A DNA stretch of 64,000 nucleotides. Origin: Congregibacter sp036351355. GTDB lineage: Bacteria; Pseudomonadota; Gammaproteobacteria; Pseudomonadales; Halieaceae. The notes under the pieces are model-generated. The model ran no database searches. It worked only from the letters and a program-made list of their open reading frames with translations, and was not told the DNA's origin. The stretch covers positions 15,486-79,485 of the forward strand of contig JAZBOX010000057.1 in assembly GCA_036351355.1 (NCBI GenBank), in the 5' to 3' direction. Made by a program: the position numbers and the translations under genes. Below, piece by piece: positions 17,751 to 26,650 of the stretch (the stretch's first letter is position 1; every line of letters begins with the position of its first letter).

Positions 17751-18743
17751 GTGTTTTCCGTTGACGCTGCCGCCGTCCGCGCGGGCCAGCGCCGCGCGCT
17801 GGCCAAGGCGATCACCCTCGTGGAAAGCTCGCTTCCAGCGCACCGCGAGGCGGCGCGGGCGCTGCTCGAAGAACTGCTTCCGGCGAGCGGAAACAGTATC
17901 CGCATCGGCATCAGCGGGGTACCCGGTGTCGGTAAATCCACCTTCATAGAGGCCTTCGGCCAGCTTCTCGTCGCCCGAGGGCACCGTCTCGCCGTGCTTG
18001 CCGTGGACCCGAGCTCGCCCGTCGCCGGTGGCTCGATCATGGGCGACAAGACGCGTATGGAAGCGCTGTCGCGCGACGAGCGGGTGTTTATTCGTCCTTC
18101 CCCCTCCGGCGGAACGCTCGGTGGCGTTGCCCAGAAAACCCGCGAAAGCATGCTGTTGTGTGAAGCCGCCGGCTTCGACGTGGTCTTCGTTGAAACCGTC
18201 GGTGTCGGCCAGTCCGAATATCAGGTCGCGGGGATGGTCGATTTCTTCATGCTGCTCATGCTGCCCGGCGGCGGCGATGAGCTGCAGGGAATCAAGAAGG
18301 GCATCATGGAACTGGCCCACGCCCTGGTCATCAACAAGGCAGACGGCGATGCGGCGCGACTGGCGGCGATCGCGCAGAGCCAGTACCAATCCGCACTCAG
18401 TCTGCTGCACAGCGACACGCACTGGCAGCCCGAGGTGCGGCGCTGCTCGTCGCTGGAAAAGAAAGGCCTTGAGGACGTCTGGGAAATGATCGAGCGCTTT
18501 GTCAGTTCGTCGCGTGCATCGGGTGACTTCGAGCGGCAGCGCCGACGGCAGAGTCGCGTCTGGATGCAGCAGCTGGTGCAACGCATGCTCCTCGATCGGC
18601 TCGAAAGCGATCCCGCGGTCGGCGCGGCGCTGCCCGATCTCGAGCGCGCTGTCGAAGAGCAGCTCCTCACGCCACTGACCGCGGCACGGCGCGTACTGGC
18701 ACTCCTCGACGGTGAGGCCGCGCCGCGCGAGGCCAGTGCATGA
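17751..18743 (+). CDS. meaB: MeaB/ArgK-type G3E GTPase, mutase chaperone
   Basis: A 330-residue P-loop GTPase that protects and reactivates methylmalonyl-CoA mutase and gates adenosylcobalamin loading. Walker A GVPGVGKST is at about residues 56-64, AVDPSSPVAGGSIMGDKTRM is the MeaB switch region, ETVGVGQSE follows at about 148, and the base-specificity NKAD is near 197. The start is GTG, 3 nt after the mutase stop, as expected for this conserved gene pair. Its stop overlaps the Rieske gene by 4 nt. Confidence 0.95.
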   Translation: MFSVDAAAVRAGQRRALAKAITLVESSLPAHREAARALLEELLPASGNSIRIGISGVPGVGKSTFIEAFGQLLVARGHRLAVLAVDPSSPVAGGSIMGDKTRMEALSRDERVFIRPSPSGGTLGGVAQKTRESMLLCEAAGFDVVFVETVGVGQSEYQVAGMVDFFMLLMLPGGGDELQGIKKGIMELAHALVINKADGDAARLAAIAQSQYQSALSLLHSDTHWQPEVRRCSSLEKKGLEDVWEMIERFVSSSRASGDFERQRRRQSRVWMQQLVQRMLLDRLESDPAVGAALPDLERAVEEQLLTPLTAARRVLALLDGEAAPREASA

Positions 18744-19042
18744 GCTTCATCGCCCTGGCGCGGCTGCGCGAACTCGACGATGGATTCCGCCGCGTGGTCA
18801 GCGTCGGCGGACGTGACCTGCTCCTGATACACAGCGCCGGCGGAACGTACCTCGTTGATCGCCACTGCCCCCACGCGGGGTCAGCTCTCGATCGTGCCCG
18901 CGTTGAAGCCGCGTGCATCACCTGCCCGCGCCACGGTATCAGCTTCGACCTGCACTCCGGCCGCGCGCTGCAGGGCCGGTGCACGCCGTTGCCGCGCTAC
19001 GCGCTGAGCTACGACGGCGATCGCGTGGGCGTCGACCTCTGA
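18740..19042 (+). CDS. small Rieske [2Fe-2S] protein
   Basis: A free-standing 100-residue Rieske ferredoxin-like protein. The cluster ligands are visible as CPHAGS (about 45-50) and CPRHGISFD (about 64-72), matching CxH and CxxH spacing. LIHSAGGTYLVDRHCPH is typical of the ferredoxin components of dioxygenases or nitrite-reductase NirD-like proteins. It overlaps the meaB stop by ATGA, so it is made with the propionyl-CoA enzymes, although none of them needs a Rieske partner. No oxygenase lies beside it, so its electron partner is unknown. Confidence 0.9.
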   Translation: MSFIALARLRELDDGFRRVVSVGGRDLLLIHSAGGTYLVDRHCPHAGSALDRARVEAACITCPRHGISFDLHSGRALQGRCTPLPRYALSYDGDRVGVDL

Positions 19043-19133
19043 TTCGGGGCGGCGACCCGCTGTAGATCGCCCGCAACTCCCGACGAGGCCACGGCATCCT
19101 GCAGCGAGGCAGTAGCGGCATCCGCGGGGCGCA

Positions 19134-20069
19134 TCACAGCGATAGCGCGCGAAACTCCGGGTCGACGCTGCCGGCGTTCCACAGGTCTTCGAAGCGGCCG
19201 AGCGCGGTCTGGCATCGGGCGCGATCAGCGGGTCGATAGAAACCGGGGTCACGGGTCGCGGCCGGTATCGCCAGCACGCTGTCGCGATCGCGCAGCACCA
19301 GCGTGTCGCCATCCCAATCCGGATGCTCGGGCAGGCAGCGCAGCTCGAGCTTGCTGGGCAGGCGACGGGCGAGGTTGAGCAGCCCATGACCGCGTCGTAC
19401 AAGGGGCAGGGTGTCCATCACCAGCACGCGGACGCGCGCGCGCCGCTCGTTGCGCGCAAAAAGCTTGCAGGCAGAGATCAGCTCGCGGCGGTCGAAGAGC
19501 TGATGATCGAGCTGCGGACTGAGGATGGCGAGCTCGCGGCGCGCGAGGCGGGCCTGCGCGATCACCAGCTCGTCGGCTGGACTCGGGTAGCGCAGGCCGA
19601 GCACCGTGTCGTTCCACTCGCGATAGTCGAGGTGTCGATGCATGGCGATGTGCGCAATCCCCGCCTCCTCGAAGCGCTCGCCTTCGGCGTCAAAACCCGC
19701 GCGGCGGTAGAAATCGGCCGCATCCTCCTGGGCGTGCAGATAAAGCTGACGCTCGCCGCGGCGGCGGGCGAGACGGATCAGTTCATCGAGGAGCAGGCGA
19801 CCAATACCGAGACGACGGAACCCGCGGCGCACGGCCAGGCGACCGATTCGCCCGTCGACGAGCAGCCGACCGCAGCCGACCGCTTCGCCATCGAGTTCAG
19901 CGATCACATGCGCGGCTTCGCCATCGCGCCCGTCCTGCTCGATATCAACGGGGACGCCCTGCTCGAGGACAAAGACCTCGTGGCGCAGAGCCTGCAGACG
20001 CGACGACTCCTCGTGCCAGCGCGCGGCACGAACGCTGCACGCCTCTGCGGCGCGGCCATCGGCGCCCAT
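19134..20069 (-). CDS. GNAT acetyltransferase with C-terminal extra domain
   Basis: A 311-residue two-part protein. The N-terminal 140 residues are a GNAT acetyltransferase: RHEVFVLEQGVPVDIE near the start is ElaA/YjcF-like, and the acetyl-CoA loop is RRGFRRLGIGRLLLDELI (about 87-104). The C-terminal 170 residues (from about LAILSPQLDHQLFD) resemble an uncharacterised domain often fused to such GNATs and rich in conserved Arg. I chose ATG 20069, 7 nt after the purB stop, because the longer frame runs into purB. Convergent with the Rieske gene; the 91-nt gap shows no clear terminator. The acceptor substrate is unknown. Confidence 0.82.
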   Translation of the reverse strand: MGADGRAAEACSVRAARWHEESSRLQALRHEVFVLEQGVPVDIEQDGRDGEAAHVIAELDGEAVGCGRLLVDGRIGRLAVRRGFRRLGIGRLLLDELIRLARRRGERQLYLHAQEDAADFYRRAGFDAEGERFEEAGIAHIAMHRHLDYREWNDTVLGLRYPSPADELVIAQARLARRELAILSPQLDHQLFDRRELISACKLFARNERRARVRVLVMDTLPLVRRGHGLLNLARRLPSKLELRCLPEHPDWDGDTLVLRDRDSVLAIPAATRDPGFYRPADRARCQTALGRFEDLWNAGSVDPEFRALSL

Positions 20070-20076
20070 ACGATGC

Positions 20077-21483
20077 TCAGGCGCCACCAAGGGCGCGGAC
20101 CTGCACCTCGGCATTGCCCGTGTAGCTGGCCGGGGTAAGCGCGAGGAGGGCCGCACGGGCGTCATCGGGGATGTCGAGCGTGGCGATGAAGTCGTGCAGA
20201 CGCTCAGGCGTGATGCGCTGTCCCCGCGTGAGCTCCTTGAGCTTTTCGTAGGGTGCCTCGACGCCGTAGCGGCGCATCACGGTCTGAATCGGTTCGGCGA
20301 GTACTTCCCAGGCCTCGTCGAGGTCGCCGGCGAGGCGCGCGGCGTTGACCTCCAGCTTGCCCAGCCCGCGCTGCAGCGAGTGCAGCGCGATCGCGCTGTA
20401 GGCGAAGGCGACACCCATGTTGCGCAGCACCGTGGAGTCGCTCAGGTCGCGCTGCCAGCGGCTCACGGGCAGCTTATCGGAAAGGTGGCGGAATAGGGCG
20501 TTGGCGAGGCCGATGTTGCCCTCGGCGTTTTCGAAGTCGATCGGATTGACCTTGTGCGGCATCGTCGAAGAGCCGATTTCACCGGCTACCAGGCGCTGGC
20601 TGAAGTAGCCCAGCGATATGTAGCCCCAGACATCGCGGGCAAAGTCGAGGAGAACTGTATTCGCCGCCGCAATGGCGTCAAAGAGCTCGCCCATGTAGTC
20701 GTGCGGCTCGATCTGCGTCGTAAAGGGGTTCTGCTCGAGGCCGAAGCCTTCGAGAAAGCGACGGCTGAAGGCCGGCCAATCCACCTCCGGGTAGGCGGAC
20801 AGGTGCGCGTTGTAGTTGCCGACGGCCCCGTTCATCTTCCCCAGCAGCGGCACCGCGGCGATGCGCTGGCGCTGGCGATGCAGGCGCGCCGCAACGTTGG
20901 CGATCTCCTTGCCCAGCGTGGTCGGGCTCGCCGTCTGGCCGTGCGTCCGCGACAGCATCGGCTGGGCCGCAAACTCCCGCGCCATCGCGTCGAGCTTCGA
21001 CAGCAGGGCGTCCAGCAGCGGCATGAGCACGTCGTTGAGGCCGTCGCGCAGCATCAGCGCATGCGACACGTTATTGATGTCCTCGGATGTACAGGCAAAG
21101 TGCACGAACTCGGCGACGGCGCCGAGTTCCCCCTGCTCCGCGAGCTTGTCCTTTATGAAGTACTCGACGGCCTTCACGTCGTGGTTGGTCGTGGCCTCGA
21201 TAGCCTTCACGGCCCTGGCGTCATCGACGCTGAAGTCGGCGGCGATGGCTTCGAGCCGCTCCCTTGCGGACGCCGACAGCTCGGGCACCTCAGGGATGGC
21301 ACCTTCCCGCGACAGGGCGATCAGCCAGGCGACCTCGACGGCGACGCGCCTGCGGATCAGCCCATACTCGCTGAAAACTGCGCCGAGGGCGCGGGTCTTG
21401 GAGGCGTAGCGGCCGTCGAGGGGCGTGACCGCGGTCAGCTCCGTCAGGGGCAGGCCGGCGGTGCCGGCGCTGGTATCAGTCAT
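20077..21483 (-). CDS. purB: adenylosuccinate lyase
   Basis: PurB splits adenylosuccinate to AMP and SAICAR to AICAR in purine synthesis. The 468-residue protein has the fumarase/aspartase superfamily signature GEIGSSTMPHKVNP (about 290-303, mobile catalytic-Ser loop), LSRTHGQTASPTTLGKE (catalytic His region, about 170) and TTNHDVKAVEYF. Length and start (ATG, MTDTSAGTAG) match the E. coli-type enzyme. hflD lies 72 nt upstream and mnmA beyond it, the conserved gammaproteobacterial order. Confidence 0.96.
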   Translation of the reverse strand: MTDTSAGTAGLPLTELTAVTPLDGRYASKTRALGAVFSEYGLIRRRVAVEVAWLIALSREGAIPEVPELSASARERLEAIAADFSVDDARAVKAIEATTNHDVKAVEYFIKDKLAEQGELGAVAEFVHFACTSEDINNVSHALMLRDGLNDVLMPLLDALLSKLDAMAREFAAQPMLSRTHGQTASPTTLGKEIANVAARLHRQRQRIAAVPLLGKMNGAVGNYNAHLSAYPEVDWPAFSRRFLEGFGLEQNPFTTQIEPHDYMGELFDAIAAANTVLLDFARDVWGYISLGYFSQRLVAGEIGSSTMPHKVNPIDFENAEGNIGLANALFRHLSDKLPVSRWQRDLSDSTVLRNMGVAFAYSAIALHSLQRGLGKLEVNAARLAGDLDEAWEVLAEPIQTVMRRYGVEAPYEKLKELTRGQRITPERLHDFIATLDIPDDARAALLALTPASYTGNAEVQVRALGGA

Positions 21484-21555
21484 CAGGATTACTCCGAAGT
21501 TCGGGTGCTGGCTGTCGCAGAATCCGCGATGCGCGTCCGGCGCGACAGCCGGGTC

Positions 21556-22242
21556 TCAGGATTCGGACACGAGCCCGAGGCCGCGCGACATCTCCTGCGC
21601 CGTGCGCAGCGCCGCGCGCCGCTGAAAGGCCAGTTTCCAGCGCCGACCGCCCAGCTGGCGCCAGAGAAACGCCGAGCGCACTGCCGCGAGCAAGAGGCTG
21701 CGCACGATGTCGGCATTGCGACTGTTCTCGAGGTGCTGCGCGCTGCCGGTGACCTTGATGCGCTGCGGCATCGTGCTGAAGGTGTCCTGATAGATGCCGG
21801 CGATACTGTGACAGGACTCGCTGATATGACTGGCGAAATGCTCGGCGCGAAAACTGGCGTGCTCGAGACGCGAGCGGACCACGTCGCGCATTGCCGTGTC
21901 AGCGGCGAAGCGTCGCTCAAGCTGCAGCGCGCTGAAGAAATAGCGAACGGTATCGCGCTGTTCGTTCTCGCGCCGCTCGGCGAGGATCATGCAAAGGTTT
22001 TGCAGACCGAGGCGCACACCCGGCAGACCGCCGAAGATGTCCTCGGCGTGATCCATGTCGAATACGAACAGGCTGCGGATCGAGGCTTCAAGAAACTCCG
22101 AAGGGTAGGATCCGGTCTTGGAGAGCTGGTCGACGAGACGCGCGGCCTGGGCGACTCCTGCCAGCGCAATAACCTGCTCGCGCAGCGGCTCGTCGGGTGC
22201 CCCGCCGGGCGCTGCCCGATTGTTCGGTTGCTGTGTTGTCAT
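21556..22242 (-). CDS. hflD: HflD-family protein
   Basis: A 228-residue homologue of HflD, the E. coli peripheral membrane protein encoded between mnmA (trmU) and purB that interferes with lambda CII. Its normal cellular role is unclear. Recognised from QVIALAGVAQAARLVDQLS (about 23-41), GGLPGVRLGLQNLCMIL, YFFSALQLERR, and from its exact place between mnmA and purB. The C-terminus is basic and extends somewhat beyond E. coli HflD. It starts 18 nt after mnmA, so the pair is probably cotranscribed. Confidence 0.9.
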   Translation of the reverse strand: MTTQQPNNRAAPGGAPDEPLREQVIALAGVAQAARLVDQLSKTGSYPSEFLEASIRSLFVFDMDHAEDIFGGLPGVRLGLQNLCMILAERRENEQRDTVRYFFSALQLERRFAADTAMRDVVRSRLEHASFRAEHFASHISESCHSIAGIYQDTFSTMPQRIKVTGSAQHLENSRNADIVRSLLLAAVRSAFLWRQLGGRRWKLAFQRRAALRTAQEMSRGLGLVSES

Positions 22243-22260
22243 GTTTTCCCCAGGGCGCTC

Positions 22261-23400
22261 TCAGGCTGCCAGCGCATTCGCCGCTGCGGCGCGCTCGATC
22301 ACGCCGCCACCGAGGCAGCGCTCGTCCTCGTAAATCACCACGGACTGCCCCGGAGTGACTGCGCGCTGCGGCGCGTCAAAATCAATGCGGTAACCACCTG
22401 CGGTCAGGGGCACGACCAGACAGTCCTGATCCGCCTGACGGTAGCGGACCTTGGCGCGCGCACGCAGCGGAAGCTTTGGCGCACTGCCGGCAACCCAGTA
22501 GAGCTGGCCGGTGAACAGCGAGTCAGCGAAGAGCGCGGGGTGGTCATTGCCCTGAACAACAATCAGCCTGTTGCGTTCGAGATCCTTGGCCGCGACGTAC
22601 CAGGGCGCCTCACCGTGTCCCGCCGTGCCGCCAATGCCGAGGCCCTGGCGCTGACCGATCGTGTGATACATGAGCCCGCTGTGTTCGCCCAGCACTTCGC
22701 CGCTCTCGGTCTCGATCAGGCCGGGCTGAGCCGGCAGGTAGCGCGCCAGAAAATCGCGAAAGCGCCGCTCGCCGATAAAGCAGATTCCCGTGGAGTCCTT
22801 CTTGTCGTGCGTACGCAATCCCGCCTTCTCAGCGATGTTTCTTACCTGTGGCTTGCTCAGGTCGCCGAGGGGAAAGAGACTGCAGGCGAGTTCTTCATGG
22901 CCCACGGCGTGCAGGAAGTAGCTCTGGTCCTTGTTGCCGTCGAGGCCCTTGAGGAGCGTGGCGCGCCCATCGGCGCTGCCGCGGCGAACATAGTGACCCG
23001 TGGCGATCGCGCTGGCGCCGAGTTCGCGCGCGTAGTCGAGGAAAGCCCGGAACTTGATCTCGCGGTTGCAGAGGATGTCTGGATTCGGCGTGCGCCCGGC
23101 GGCGTACTCAGCCAGGAAATGCTCGAATACGCCATCCCAGTACTCGGCGGCAAAGTTGGCGGCGTGCAGGGTGATGCCGAGCGTCTCGGCCACTGCCCGA
23201 GCGTCCGCATAGTCGGCCTTGGCCGTGCAGTACTCGGTGCCGTCGTCCTCGTCCCAGTTCTTCATGAACAGGCCCTCAACCTCGTGGCCCTGTTCGAGCA
23301 GCCTCAGCGCGGCTACGGAGGAATCGACGCCTCCGGACATGCCGACGATGATTTTCCCCGAGCCGGGACGCCCGGCCTCGAAGCCTTCGCTGCTTTCCAT
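22261..23400 (-). CDS. mnmA: tRNA-specific 2-thiouridylase MnmA
   Basis: MnmA inserts sulfur at C2 of wobble uridine 34 in tRNA-Lys, Glu and Gln. The 379-residue protein has the PP-loop GMSGGVDSSVA (about 20-30), MKNWDEDDG, the first catalytic Cys in NPDILCNREIKF (about 109) and the second in DSTGICFIGER (about 210), plus GQRQGLGIGG. The N-terminal 15 residues before KIIVGMSGG are slightly longer than usual. An 11-bp tandem repeat lies just upstream of the ATG. Confidence 0.96.
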   Translation of the reverse strand: MESSEGFEAGRPGSGKIIVGMSGGVDSSVAALRLLEQGHEVEGLFMKNWDEDDGTEYCTAKADYADARAVAETLGITLHAANFAAEYWDGVFEHFLAEYAAGRTPNPDILCNREIKFRAFLDYARELGASAIATGHYVRRGSADGRATLLKGLDGNKDQSYFLHAVGHEELACSLFPLGDLSKPQVRNIAEKAGLRTHDKKDSTGICFIGERRFRDFLARYLPAQPGLIETESGEVLGEHSGLMYHTIGQRQGLGIGGTAGHGEAPWYVAAKDLERNRLIVVQGNDHPALFADSLFTGQLYWVAGSAPKLPLRARAKVRYRQADQDCLVVPLTAGGYRIDFDAPQRAVTPGQSVVIYEDERCLGGGVIERAAAANALAA

Positions 23401-23432
23401 TCGCTCTGCTTGTCGTAGTGCTGCTAGTGCCA

Positions 23433-23465
23433 GTGCTGGTGTTGTGCTGGCGTTGTGCTGGCCTT
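23433..23465. repeat. 11-bp tandem repeat, three copies, upstream of mnmA
   Basis: Units gtgctggtgtt, gtgctggcgtt and gtgctggcctt start at 23433, 23444 and 23455. They occupy most of the 75-nt gap between the rluE stop and the mnmA start. A weaker partial unit may extend on both sides. The period is one DNA helical turn. Confidence 0.9.
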
Positions 23466-23475
23466 GGTGCCTGTT

Positions 23476-24066
23476 TCAGCCGCGGATTTTACCAGACCCG
23501 CTGCGCCGCGCCTTTTTGCTGGGCAGGTGCACACTTTCGCGCCGCGACTCGCCCGGCTGCAGCGCACCCAACGTCCAGTCGCCGACAGCGGTTCGTACCA
23601 GGCGCAGCACGGGAAAGCCGATCGCGGCGCACATGCGCCGCACCTGGCGGTTGCGTCCCTCGCGGATCGCGATTTCCAGCCAGGTCGAGACGGACGCAGC
23701 GCGCGGCTCCACCGCGGGCCTTCGCTCCCATAGGCGCGGCTCGTCAACGCGGCGCGCACGGGCCGGCAGGCAGCGTCCGTCCTTGAGGACGACGCCGGAT
23801 CGCAGCACCTCGAGCGCGCAATCGTCGGGTTTGCCTTCGACCTGAACCAGATAGCTTTTCCAGCAGCCGTACTTCGGTGAGGAAATGCGCGCCTGAAGGC
23901 TGCCGTCGTCGCACAGGAGCAGCAGGCCCTCGGAGTCGTAGTCGAGGCGACCTGCGGGATAGAAGCCGGGGTCCCGAAGGTGATCGGCGAGCGTGCTGCG
24001 GCCGCGGGCGTCCGTAAACTGGCTCAGTACCCGGAACGGCTTGTTGAGGAGAATGATCGTGGCCAT
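23476..24066 (-). CDS. rluE: RluE-class 23S rRNA pseudouridine synthase
   Basis: A 196-residue pseudouridine synthase of the RsuA/RluB/E/F family without an N-terminal S4 domain, which is the RluE layout (modifies U2457 of 23S rRNA in E. coli). It begins MATIILLNKPFRVLSQF. The catalytic Asp is in PAGRLDYDSEGLLLL (about 38-52), KSYLVQVEG follows, and REGRNRQVRRMCAAIG is near 136. The C-terminus is basic. It leads the minus-strand group rluE-mnmA-hflD-purB and is divergent from icd. Confidence 0.9.
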   Translation of the reverse strand: MATIILLNKPFRVLSQFTDARGRSTLADHLRDPGFYPAGRLDYDSEGLLLLCDDGSLQARISSPKYGCWKSYLVQVEGKPDDCALEVLRSGVVLKDGRCLPARARRVDEPRLWERRPAVEPRAASVSTWLEIAIREGRNRQVRRMCAAIGFPVLRLVRTAVGDWTLGALQPGESRRESVHLPSKKARRSGSGKIRG

Positions 24067-24112
24067 GCTGCTGTTCCGGGGGTGCAGGTCGTCCGTGTTG
24101 CCGCGCTCGGTT

Positions 24113-24154
24113 GTTGCGGGGTTTCAATCGTGTGTTGCGGGGTTTCAATCGTGT
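24113..24154. repeat. perfect 21-bp tandem duplication upstream of rluE/icd
   Basis: The 21 bases at 24113-24133 are repeated without change at 24134-24154. They fall in the 409-nt divergent region between rluE (minus) and icd (plus), 46 nt upstream of the rluE ATG. That region also holds a -10-like TAGAAT (24233) and a strong stem-loop (24369-24395); nothing else was recognised in it. Confidence 0.92.
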
Positions 24155-24232
24155 TTTGTCGACTGGATTCTGGACCCTTTGGCGGGATCAGCTCTCCCGT
24201 GAGCGAGTGCCTCCGCTGCGACAGCGGTTCTG

Positions 24233-24238
24233 GTAGAA
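24233..24238 (+). promoter_or_regulatory. possible -10 element for icd
   Basis: TAGAAT at 24233-24238 in the context ggtagaatcc looks like a sigma-70 -10 hexamer. No good -35 is seen at 16-18 nt upstream. If used, it would give an icd leader of about 230 nt that includes the stem-loop at 24369-24395. Confidence 0.3.
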
Positions 24239-24368
24239 TCCTGCTCGCTATCTGGGGGGCGGCGAAGACAAAACTAACACGCCGGCAGTAGCGAATTCAC
24301 TTCAGCGATCCGGGGCATCAGAGGCCTGTGCCTGCCCCGGTCCGCGGTGCCAGGTCATCGTCATGCAT

Positions 24369-24395
24369 GACAACGGGCAGCGGTTGCCGGTTGTC
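24369..24395 (+). other. strong stem-loop in the icd leader
   Basis: GACAAC (24369-24374), one G-G mismatch, GGCA (24376-24379), loop gcggt, TGCC (24385-24388), then GTTGTC (24390-24395): a ten-pair stem with one mismatch and a 5-nt loop. It ends 80 nt before the icd ATG. It is not followed by a T-run, so it is not a classical terminator. An mRNA leader structure or a protein-binding site are both possible. Confidence 0.6.
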
Positions 24396-24475
24396 GTCAG
24401 CATGCGAACGTCGATCTGCGGGTCGCCGAACGTCGCCTCCGTAACCCTGAAACCGGTAATCACGGAGCAGCCTGA

Positions 24476-25729
<1,254 letters not shown>

Positions 25730-25738
25730 GTGCCCGGG

Positions 25739-25760
25739 GATAGGGCACAGACAGGGCACC
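25739..25760. repeat. 11-bp imperfect tandem duplication after icd
   Basis: gatagggcaca (25739-25749) is followed by gacagggcacc (25750-25760); two of eleven positions differ. It begins 10 nt after the icd stop. Confidence 0.5.
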
Positions 25761-25850
25761 CACGCCGAAAGGCCTGAACCTGAACCGCCCGGGCCGGTGC
25801 GCGCAGCAGCGGCCCGGGCAGTCCGGGAACCTGAATCGCAGAGTACGACG

Positions 25851-25883
25851 ATCCCGCTTCTCGCTGAGAACGCGGGATTTTTT
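25851..25883 (+). terminator. intrinsic terminator downstream of icd
   Basis: Stem ATCCCGC (25851-25857) pairs with GCGGGAT (25872-25878), 14-nt loop, followed by six T at 25878-25883. It lies about 120 nt after the icd stop on the plus strand, separating icd from clpS. Confidence 0.8.
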
Positions 25884-26019
25884 GTCGCCAATGGACGCAG
25901 AACATCCGCTACGGGGCCTGACAGAAAGGTTCCCGGCAGTCCTCGTTCCGAACCGGGGTGGCGTGCGCTCCTGCCCGCCGTGCGGCAGCTGCCGCTCTCG
26001 CGCCATCAGGCAAAATGCT

Positions 26020-26025
26020 TATAAT
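26020..26025 (+). promoter_or_regulatory. consensus -10 box upstream of clpS
   Basis: TATAAT at 26020-26025 in a short AT-rich patch (caaaatgcttataatcaa). No convincing -35 is seen 16-18 nt upstream. Transcription would start near 26032, between the icd terminator and clpS. Confidence 0.5.
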
Positions 26026-26062
26026 CAATCCAAGTCCCAGCCGACGGCCGTATGCAATTACA

Positions 26063-26629
26063 GTGAATGTGACCGGCGATAGTCCAGAAGTCAGTGCCCC
26101 GCAAGCCAGCGCCGAAAAACGCGCTGCGGGCAGCTATACGCAGCGGCCGCGCCTTGCCCCCCGGCACGATGCCCGCTGCCGGCCGGCATCACCGGCTGCT
26201 CGGACTGTTGTCTGGACTGTTGTCTGGACCGCTGCCGGCTCCGGCGCCCGCTCCGGGCCCGGCCACGGTCAGTCGATTGATCGGCCTCGGGCATCGGGCG
26301 ACGACGAGGATGCGACGGAGCATCGCGACGACGGCGGCCTGGCGCTCGAGGAGTCGAAACCGGAGCTCAAGCGGCCACCGCTGTTCAAAGTGGTGCTGCT
26401 CAACGACGACTACACGCCGATGGAGTTCGTGGTCGAGGTCCTTGAGCGTTTTTTCAAGATGAACCGCGAGCAGGCAACGCAGATCATGCTCACGGTCCAT
26501 ACGCAGGGTCGTGGGGTCTGCGGAATCTATACCCGTGACATCGCCGAGACCAAGGCGGCGCAGGTCAATCAGTACGCACGCGATCACCAGCACCCGCTGC
26601 TGTGTGAGATTGAAGCATCCGAGGACTAA
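26063..26629 (+). CDS. clpS: ClpS, ClpA adaptor of the N-end rule pathway (start uncertain)
   Basis: ClpS binds N-degron residues and delivers substrates to ClpAP. The conserved domain is clear: FKVVLLNDDYTPMEFVVEVL, MLTVHTQGRGVCGIYTRDIAETKAAQVN and HPLLCEIEASED. Family members have 100-120 residues, so the start should lie near 26290, but no ATG, GTG or TTG exists in frame between GTG 26069 and the conserved core. The nearest usual starts are GTG 26063 and 26069, giving about 188 residues with a low-complexity Arg/Pro/Ala-rich extension of about 75. Similarity to Pseudomonas ClpS reaches back to about EHRDDGG. A rare start codon, a sequencing error, or a real long N-terminus could explain it. 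clpA follows after 21 nt. Confidence 0.85.
   Translation: MNVTGDSPEVSAPQASAEKRAAGSYTQRPRLAPRHDARCRPASPAARTVVWTVVWTAAGSGARSGPGHGQSIDRPRASGDDEDATEHRDDGGLALEESKPELKRPPLFKVVLLNDDYTPMEFVVEVLERFFKMNREQATQIMLTVHTQGRGVCGIYTRDIAETKAAQVNQYARDHQHPLLCEIEASED
26206..26229. repeat. perfect 12-bp tandem duplication in the clpS 5' part
   Basis: tgttgtctggac is repeated at 26206-26217 and 26218-26229. If the long clpS frame is real, it encodes TVVW twice; otherwise it lies in the clpS leader. Confidence 0.85.
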
Positions 26630-26650
26630 GTCGATCGAGGGAGTACAGGC

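Noticed and set aside
20554..23418. 954-codon open frame on the plus strand opposite purB, hflD and mnmA
   Set aside because: It is the antisense of three well-conserved genes. High GC keeps antisense frames open; the translation is Arg/Ala/Gly-rich with no family resemblance.
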